From contig BRON01000001.1 in assembly GCA_024345305.1 (NCBI GenBank), positions 1,798,001 through 1,862,000 of the forward strand: 64,000 bases of DNA, written 5' to 3'. The stretch comes from Mrakia gelida (lineage: Eukaryota > Basidiomycota > Tremellomycetes > Cystofilobasidiales > Mrakiaceae). Shown piece after piece: positions 58,142-64,000 of this stretch. Position numbers and translations under genes: made by a program. Positions within the stretch are counted from its first letter, which is position 1, and each line of letters begins with the position of its first letter. The notes under the pieces are model-generated. The model ran no database searches, was not told the origin of the DNA, and saw only the letters and a list, made by a program, of their open reading frames with translations.

Positions 58142-59869
58142 ATGTCCTTCAACGACTTAGAACGAGGAATGCCTTTACAGTCCTCTTCGAATCCATCGCA
58201 AGGTAGGTTCAACCCCTCTCCTCGCTCTCTCGCTTCCTCCTTGTCCCTCTCCCTCTCTCAGTCTCACGCCCTCCCCTTCTTGGTTGGTACAGACGACTCT
58301 GCCGCATTCGACAAGATCAAGGACAGTCTTTCTATCCAGATTTTCAAGATCAACGCGAACGTGAAAGGAATAGAGAAGCTCGTAGAGAGGTTGAACGGAG
58401 GAGGAGGAGGGCAAGCGGCTGGAGGAGGGAGGAGTCCGAGGGAAGCTCTGTGAGTACAACTTATCTTGGTTTTGAGTCGTGGTCGAAGTGAAGAGGCTGT
58501 GATGCAGTAGATGTGGTGGGTGAGCAGCGAGGGAGGGTGCAAGGAACGAGAAGGATGGGAGGGTGAGAGGGAGGGAAGGAGGAGGAGAGGCGAAGATGAC
58601 GAGCTCCGTCAGCTTTCGCCTCTGATCGTTCGTTCGAGCTTCTAAGGGCTGTCAGCCTCGCAGAGGGATCTATGAACGCTGAAGATCACTCGTATACCTC
58701 TCGTCTACGCTCTTCTGCAGCAAAAGACGAGGACGTTGAGCTTGAACCCTCGCACCGCCCATCTCCGACTCGACCTCCCTTCTCGCACCACCTTCCCTTC
58801 GTCTTCCCTTCTTCCCTCCAACTGACTCCCCACCCTCTCCCTCTCCCTTACATCCAGCGCCGACCTCCTCGATTCGACCCGCCACCTAGTCCAATCCTCC
58901 ACTCCCCTCCTCAAAACCCTTCTCTCCCACCCCATCCCACCCAACTCACCCAACGCCTCCCAACGCAAAACCCTCCAGCAGAAACTCTCAAGAGAGTACC
59001 AAGCCTCTCTGACCTCCTTCCAGAAGATCCAGCGCGTGGCAGCAGAGAAGCAGCGCTCGTTCGTCGAGACCCAGAAGAGGGAGGTCAGGGTTGAGAGGGC
59101 CGAGGAGGAGCAGAGGGAACATCAGTTGGTCGAGCTCGAGGAACAGGGGTTGTTGAGTCATCAGGAACAGGTGCAGGCTCAGGCGCAGATCAAGTGAGTC
59201 CGATGAAAGTGGGAGCGGGTGCGGGGATGGTGGTGAGGTGGAGGTGAGGGAGCGGGAGGGAGGAAGCAGGAAGAAGGGAGGACGTTCGAGCTCACACGTT
59301 CCCTTCCCTTCCTTTGCGCTTACCAGCCAAATCCCAGCCCACGAACTCGAGTTCCAGGAGACTCAGATCGCTGAACGGGAGGTCGAGATCAGGGAGATAG
59401 AATCGGGGATCCACGAGTTGAACGAGATCTTCAGGGATCTGGGAGCTCTCGTCGTTGAGCAGGGAGGCATGTTGGGTGAGCTTCTCAACCCCCCCTTTCC
59501 CTTTCTTTCCTTCCTTCTCGCTTTTGGCTCTTTCTTTCGATCTCGCTGACCTTCTCCTTTCACCTCACCCCCTTCCACGGTTTCGTTGTTGTCGCCCTGC
59601 TCCAGACAACATCGAAAGCAACATCACCTCGGTCGCGACTCACACCTCCTCCGCCGCTGAGGAGTTGACGACGGCTCACGAGTACCAGAGGAAGGCTGGG
59701 AGGAGGATGCTTTGGTTGATGTTGATCTTGCTGGTGGTGGTGGGGATCGTGTTGCTTGCTGTGAGTCAACTTTTTTCCCTCTGTACCCTTGCTGAAGGAA
59801 GGAACGACGGGAGCTGACCTCAAACGCTTGTCCTCTCGTCGCCTTTCGAACCAACAGATCCTCTCCTAG
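58142..59869 (+). CDS. Endosomal/vacuolar Qa-SNARE, Pep12/syntaxin-7 type
   Basis: Six exons were traced (58142-58202, 58293-58449, 58858-59193, 59327-59475, 59606-59760, 59858-59869), giving 289 residues, normal for the family. The start MSFNDLERGMP and AFDKIKDSLSIQIFKINANV with KGIEKLVERL form the N-terminal Habc helix typical of Pep12/Tlg-type syntaxins; ADLLDSTRHLVQSSTPLLKT continues it. A coiled-coil linker (AAEKQRSFVETQKREVRVER) precedes the SNARE motif QIAEREVEIREIESGIHELN through EIFRDLGALVVEQGGMLDNI, with Gln (in VVEQGG) at the ionic zero layer. The tail anchor is MLWLMLILLVVVGIVLLA, ending ILS. It should mediate fusion at late endosome or vacuole. Intron 2 is long for this genome (408 nt). 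Confidence 0.93.
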
Positions 59870-60437
59870 TTTTTGGCTCTCTTGCTCTTCTCGGACGACT
59901 ACGGATATACTCTACACACTTGGTTCGCTGCTTTAGTCCCCTCGACGACGCTGGAGTCTCGTCCCTCGAGACCTGTTTGGTCCACGACGCGTCTTTCATT
60001 TTTCGTTCGTTCGTTCCGCCCTCGCTCCTTTCCTAGACTACTTCGGACCTGACCTCCCTTTAACCTCTTTGCACCCTCAGCTTAACCACCCTACATATGT
60101 GTTCTCCCCTTCCCTCCGTCGTTCCAAATCGCAAGATCCAAGCCTGCATGAATCGCGCGTCGCCCTCTCCTCTTACTTCCCGCTCACTTCCTCTCTTTAC
60201 CTCCCCCATCGCCTTTCTTGCTCTCATAACAGTTCTTAGATCTCAACCTGTGCACAATCTTGGTGAGGAAGTCACCACGAGGAACGAGGAGGAATATCTT
60301 CGCCGAAGCAGTGCGTTCCTGGTCTTCTCCGAAGGTGAGTCGTCGTCGCCGATCTGCACCTCCCCCCCCTCCCTCCCAACGACCACCCCCCATTCGACTC
60401 ATTAGCTCACTTCGCACTACTTCTCTTCTCTCCAAGG
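59870..60437. other. Intergenic, syntaxin gene to second PPxY membrane protein
   Basis: 568 bp; a GACGCGTC copy lies at 59986. Open frames here have no domain or splice support. Confidence 0.45.
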
Positions 60438-62352
60438 ATGTTCTCTTCCCTGTTCCTCGTCGGACCTCTCGTTCTCTCGATGCTGGCAGCCACGAGCGTC
60501 TCGTCGCGAGAGCTCGCTCGTTCGTCCTCCCGCTCTCGTCGTCTTCCTCGCACGGCTCTCCCACTGACCTATCTCTTTATGTCTTCTCTCTTTCTCTCAG
60601 GTCTCGATCCTAGCCTCCTCACCCCCCGAACGCTCGAAACAGTAGGAGACTCAAGATTCACAAGCCCGAACTCCAACACTCTCGTCGTGCAGTGCCGTCC
60701 CGTTCGTTCCCCTCTTCTTTCCAACCCTCTCGCTTCCTTCCTCCTCGCTTTCACGAGAACGAGAACTTACCTCTACCTTCTATGTTTCCTCTTCTCTTCT
60801 CTTCGAACCTCTACAGCTCGACGTCTCCTTCACCTCTCCCTCAGCACCCAAGAACCTCTCGATCCTGATCGCTCTCAACAACCTGCCCACGCCAGCGGCC
60901 TACTGGGACTTCCCAGCTCCTCCAGACAACAACTGGGTCGATTCATCGAGTGTCAGGACGGTGACGTGGCCGGCGGTGGATGCGAGACAAGGGGTGAGTG
61001 AGCGGGTTTGCTTTGGTTTCGGGAGGGGAGGAGAGGAGAGGACTCAGGGGAGATGAGAGCAACGAGAGTCGAAGAGACTGACTCTTCTCCTTCTCCTTCT
61101 TCTCAGTCGATCATGTGGGTTGAGCAGCACGGATGGGGTGGAGACGGTACGCCCTCACTGTCCCTTCTCTCGTTCGTCTTCTCGAGTTTGAACTGGACTG
61201 ACCTCGCGACGCGCCTTCGTTTCCAGTCACCTACCTTCTCGGCGACGGGAGTGAGCTTCTTCTTCCTTTCTCTCCCCTTCTCCTCCTCTCCCCTTCTCTC
61301 GTCTCGAAGCTGACGTTTCTCCCTCGCGTTTCTTCTTCCAGTCACCGTCCAAGCCTCAACCGACAGTTCCTGCCTCGGACGTCCCGGATCCAACCCCGAC
61401 TCGAACCAGTTCGAGGGCGACCCTTCCCACGTCGTCCTCGGTCAAACCATGGTCGCTACCATCACCACCACCTTCCGAGTCCCCTCCGGATCTTCGTACT
61501 CCTCCCACTCCGTCACCACTTCCTCAGAGCGCGCCACCAGATCCTCTTTACAACGGTCCATCACCTCTCCTCCCTCGTCCTCGTCGTCGTCGTCTTCGGT
61601 CCCTCCTCCTCCATCCTCGTCCTCGAACCTCAACGTCGGAGCGATCGCTGGAGCAGCAGCGGGAGGGGTGGCCCTACTCAGTGCTATAGGGCTAGGGGTG
61701 TTCTTCTTCTTTAGGAATCGACGAAGGGGTCAGGAGCAGCTGGAGAAGTTTGGGGACGGAGGGAGCAGGGATTCGGAGGACGGGGATGAGGATGTGATCC
61801 CTGCTAGACTCTTGCGCGTAGATGGGCACGGAGGAGATGCAGAAGGAAGAGATGCTGGTGGTTGTGTAGCGGGCCCTGAGGTTCAGCCTTGGACGTATAC
61901 GGCTCCTTCGACGAGTCAGTCGAACTCTTCGAACTCCAAACTGCACGCGACGAAAGCTGACTTTGACCTCTCCTCTCTCCCTTCTTCTCCCTCTCTCCTG
62001 GAGCGACTCCTCTCATGGAAGATCATCGCGCGGCAGCTGCTACTACTGCTCTTCCTCCCCCGGCGTCGGATACGATCCAGGAAGTCGACGCTGGGCCTCT
62101 CGAGGAAGCAACTCGGATCCCGCCTGCTTACGGCGTGAGTTTTGCTCTCTCTCCCTCTTTGATCTCGCTCGCTCCCTTCGAACTCGCTCTCCCGTTCTGA
62201 CCTCGCTCCGACCTCCGTATCTTGGAGTGCAGCTCCTCCTCCCTCCTCGCTCTCGGACGCGTCGACTTCGCCTCCAACGTTCACTACGACGACGTCGAAG
62301 TCGAGAGCTGGCTGATCGCTTTGCTCTGTCTCTGGCTGTCTCGCTATATTAA
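60438..62352 (+). CDS. Secretory-pathway type I membrane protein with Ser-rich stalk, function unknown
   Basis: Not assigned to a family. A signal peptide (MFSSLFLVGPLVLSMLAA) starts the chain. The outer part contains SLLTPRTLETVGDSRFTSPN, LDVSFTSPSAPKNLSILIAL, YWDFPAPPDNNWVDSSSVRT, SIMWVEQHGWGGD and VTVQASTDSSCLGRPGSNPD with GQTMVATITTTFRVPS, which read like beta strands. A Ser/Pro stalk and one helix (VGAIAGAAAGGVALLSAIGL plus FFFF) end at Arg-rich NRRRGQ. The cytosolic tail continues over an intron to TTPLMEDHRAAAATTALPPP and RIPPAYG, a PPxY motif. The joint after the first exon and the last exon (stop at about 62316 or 62350) are unsettled. Overall plan matches fungal plasma-membrane sensors or cell-surface proteins. 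It has no WSC or other known domain. Confidence 0.62.
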
Positions 62353-62893
62353 TTGGACACTATACTTTTTGAACCCCTCCCTTGCATGTCTCGGTAAATC
62401 TCACCTTCAGTTCTCGAGGCAGATGAAGTCTCTTTCTCTCGCGACGTCGTCGAGAGAGTCGACGTTGAAGTCGAGGCAGGAGAAACTGAGCGAGCGGGAA
62501 TCTTAACGACCAAGAGTCAAGCCTTCCTAGAGAGATATCTACAAGAACTAGGGGGCAGATAGATAAGGAGCTAAAAACAAAACAACGAACGAAGAGGACA
62601 ACACCTCGGAGGAGCCCCTGCTCTCGAACGCATGGCTCCCTTTCCTTTGTCGTCTTCCCTTTCTGCTCTTTCAAACGGGTTCTGACCTCAAACGTCGACA
62701 TAGAGGCAAACCAAGACTCTCGTCTCCAATCACCTCCCTTCCAAATCTGCTCTAGAACCCCAGGACTCTCTGAAAACCTAGCTCGGCTCGACTCATCGAC
62801 GTCAAGAGAGGGCGAGCTCGTCGATTCCTCCCTTCCTTCCCTTCGTTCTCCTCCCCCGTCCCTTCCTCCGGCCTTCTTCTTCCCCCCCGAGCC
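62353..62893. other. Intergenic region before right-edge gene
   Basis: About 540 bp; pyrimidine-rich just before the next ATG. No gene seen. Confidence 0.45.
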
Positions 62894-64000
62894 ATGCTAG
62901 CGCAGAGACTGGCAGCGAATAGGACGGTCATGTCTTCCGAGAGAGTGAGTCCAAATCTTCCTTTCTTCCTTCTCTTTCTCTCATCTCAAGCCCAAACTCA
63001 TGTTTGCGCGAGCTGAACGAGTTCACCCTTCTTATCCTTTCCTTTCCCTCCCCGCTCAGGACGTCGGGACCCAAACCTCTCTCTCGTTCGAGACCTCAAG
63101 CTCGATACGGAACGAGCTGCTGCTGTATCTCGAGGAGCAGGGCATGCTGGACGATCAGGAGGAGGAGGGAGGCAAGGACAAGGCTGGAGCAGATTCCGAT
63201 GGACGAAGCTACGTTCGAGGAGTGGGGGAGATGAGTATAGAGGAGCTGAGAGCGGTGAGTCCGGATCTCCATGATACGGTATCTGATGCGAGAAGGGCTC
63301 TCGGTCGTAACGAGCGTCGAGGGAGGGGAGGGTGTTTCGTTGGGGAGAAGAGCTCGAGGGCTGAACGAGGTCGGTCGATTCTCAAACCATCGACCTCCTC
63401 GCTTTCGTCTTCGAGCTTCCAGCCGCTATGGAAGCTCCTCAGACCTTGAGCGGACTCTCCTTGTCTTGAAGCTCGTTCTCGAACATCTGTCATCTTCGCC
63501 GGAGCCTGACAGCGTCTTCCTTTGTGAGCTGACCTCGCTTCCCCTTCTCGTCGTCACTCCAGATGCACTACCAACACCTGCTTGACCCCAACTACGACGC
63601 TCCCCTCCTAGCTCGCGAAGCAGCTACCCTCTCTCGATGGGACCGCGAACCATCCTCTCGTCCTCCAACCCTCTCGACGTACAACCACCCTCAACGACCT
63701 CCCCTTCGACCTCAACCCGGCGATCCCATTCCTCTCTCTTTCTACTCGAACACCAACACGGAGGGAGGAGAGACATCGGATGGTCCACGCTATACGGACG
63801 ATGGAGCTGATGCTGAGATGTGGACGGACTGGGGCTTCGATGAGGGAGAGGAAGACTCGGTCTACGCAGAGGGTTCGTCTCTCGTCCTCCTTTCGTCTTC
63901 TCTATCGCGCGACCGTTGTAGCTGACTCTTCGTTAATCTTCGGCAGTGCGAGCTGCAGTTAGCAACACGGATGACCCAACGATGCCTGTGAACACTCTGA
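62894..64000 (+). CDS. Unrecognised protein, 3' end cut by window edge
   Basis: No family recognised. The start MLAQRLAANRTVMSSER joins at a normal intron to DVGTQTSLSFETSSSIRNEL and LLYLEEQGMLDDQEEEGG, then GVGEMSIEELRA. After a longer intron the next exon reads MHYQHLLDPNYDAPLLAREA, ATLSRWDREPSSRPPTLSTY and acidic MWTDWGFDEGEEDSVYAE; a further exon begins near 63948 (VRAAVSNTDDPTMPVNTL) and runs off the window. The N-terminal part is helical and acidic, the middle is Pro-rich. The frame is open across all joins, so the gene is probably real. It might be read with a different start, for example the ATG at 62930 (MSSER). Confidence 0.5.

Noticed and set aside
1..64000. Transposons, CRISPR arrays, prophage or virus-derived genes
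   Set aside because: No transposase, reverse transcriptase, integrase, terminal repeats, spaced repeats or viral proteins were seen on either strand.

Overview
The window is nuclear DNA of a filamentous or dimorphic basidiomycete. Evidence is the gene content (DUF6534 membrane protein, Zn2Cys6 regulators, CSC1-type channel, Pep12-type syntaxin, heterotrimeric G-alpha) and a very dense, stereotyped intron set: 5' GTGAGT-like donors, a CTGAC branch point, a pyrimidine tract and CAG, mostly about 60-110 nt long. The intron style and moderately high GC recall Microbotryomycetes/Pucciniomycotina red yeasts; that placement is inference. No prokaryotic, viral, transposon, CRISPR, rRNA or convincing tRNA sequence was seen. 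Most products are spread over many short exons, so coordinates are gene spans (start codon to stop codon) and exon joins were worked out by eye.

Layout. 1-4.1 kb: a DUF6534 seven-helix protein (cut by the left edge) and the ER-shaping protein lunapark, both minus strand. 5.8-10.7 kb: a Zn2Cys6 regulator and a cyclin-like protein, plus strand. 11.2-17.6 kb: a secreted RlpA-like protein and a large membrane-anchored amidohydrolase, minus strand. 18.1-22.2 kb: a cytochrome P450 and an F-box protein, converging. 22.5-32.4 kb: two tandem SEC24 paralogues, both carrying an N-terminal WW domain. 32.7-34.1 kb: a second Zn2Cys6 regulator, then a 2.3 kb gene-poor gap. 36.4-38.8 kb: a G-alpha subunit, divergent from a CSC1/OSCA channel (39.5-44.0 kb). 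44.5-51.7 kb: a single-pass membrane protein with a PPxY tail, an HSF-domain regulator, a small membrane protein and a PLAC8 protein. 53-64 kb: an MFS transporter, a BTB protein, a Pep12-like syntaxin, a second PPxY-bearing membrane protein and an unrecognised gene cut by the right edge.

There is no operon or clear pathway cluster. Several genes belong to membrane traffic (lunapark, two SEC24s, syntaxin) and signalling (G-alpha, CSC1, cyclin, HSF), but these act genome-wide and their proximity may be chance. The strongest unusual signals are the WW-SEC24 tandem pair with a recent gene-conversion tract, several extremely small exons (7-15 nt) that carry parts of conserved motifs, and a strongly over-represented palindrome GACGCGTC.
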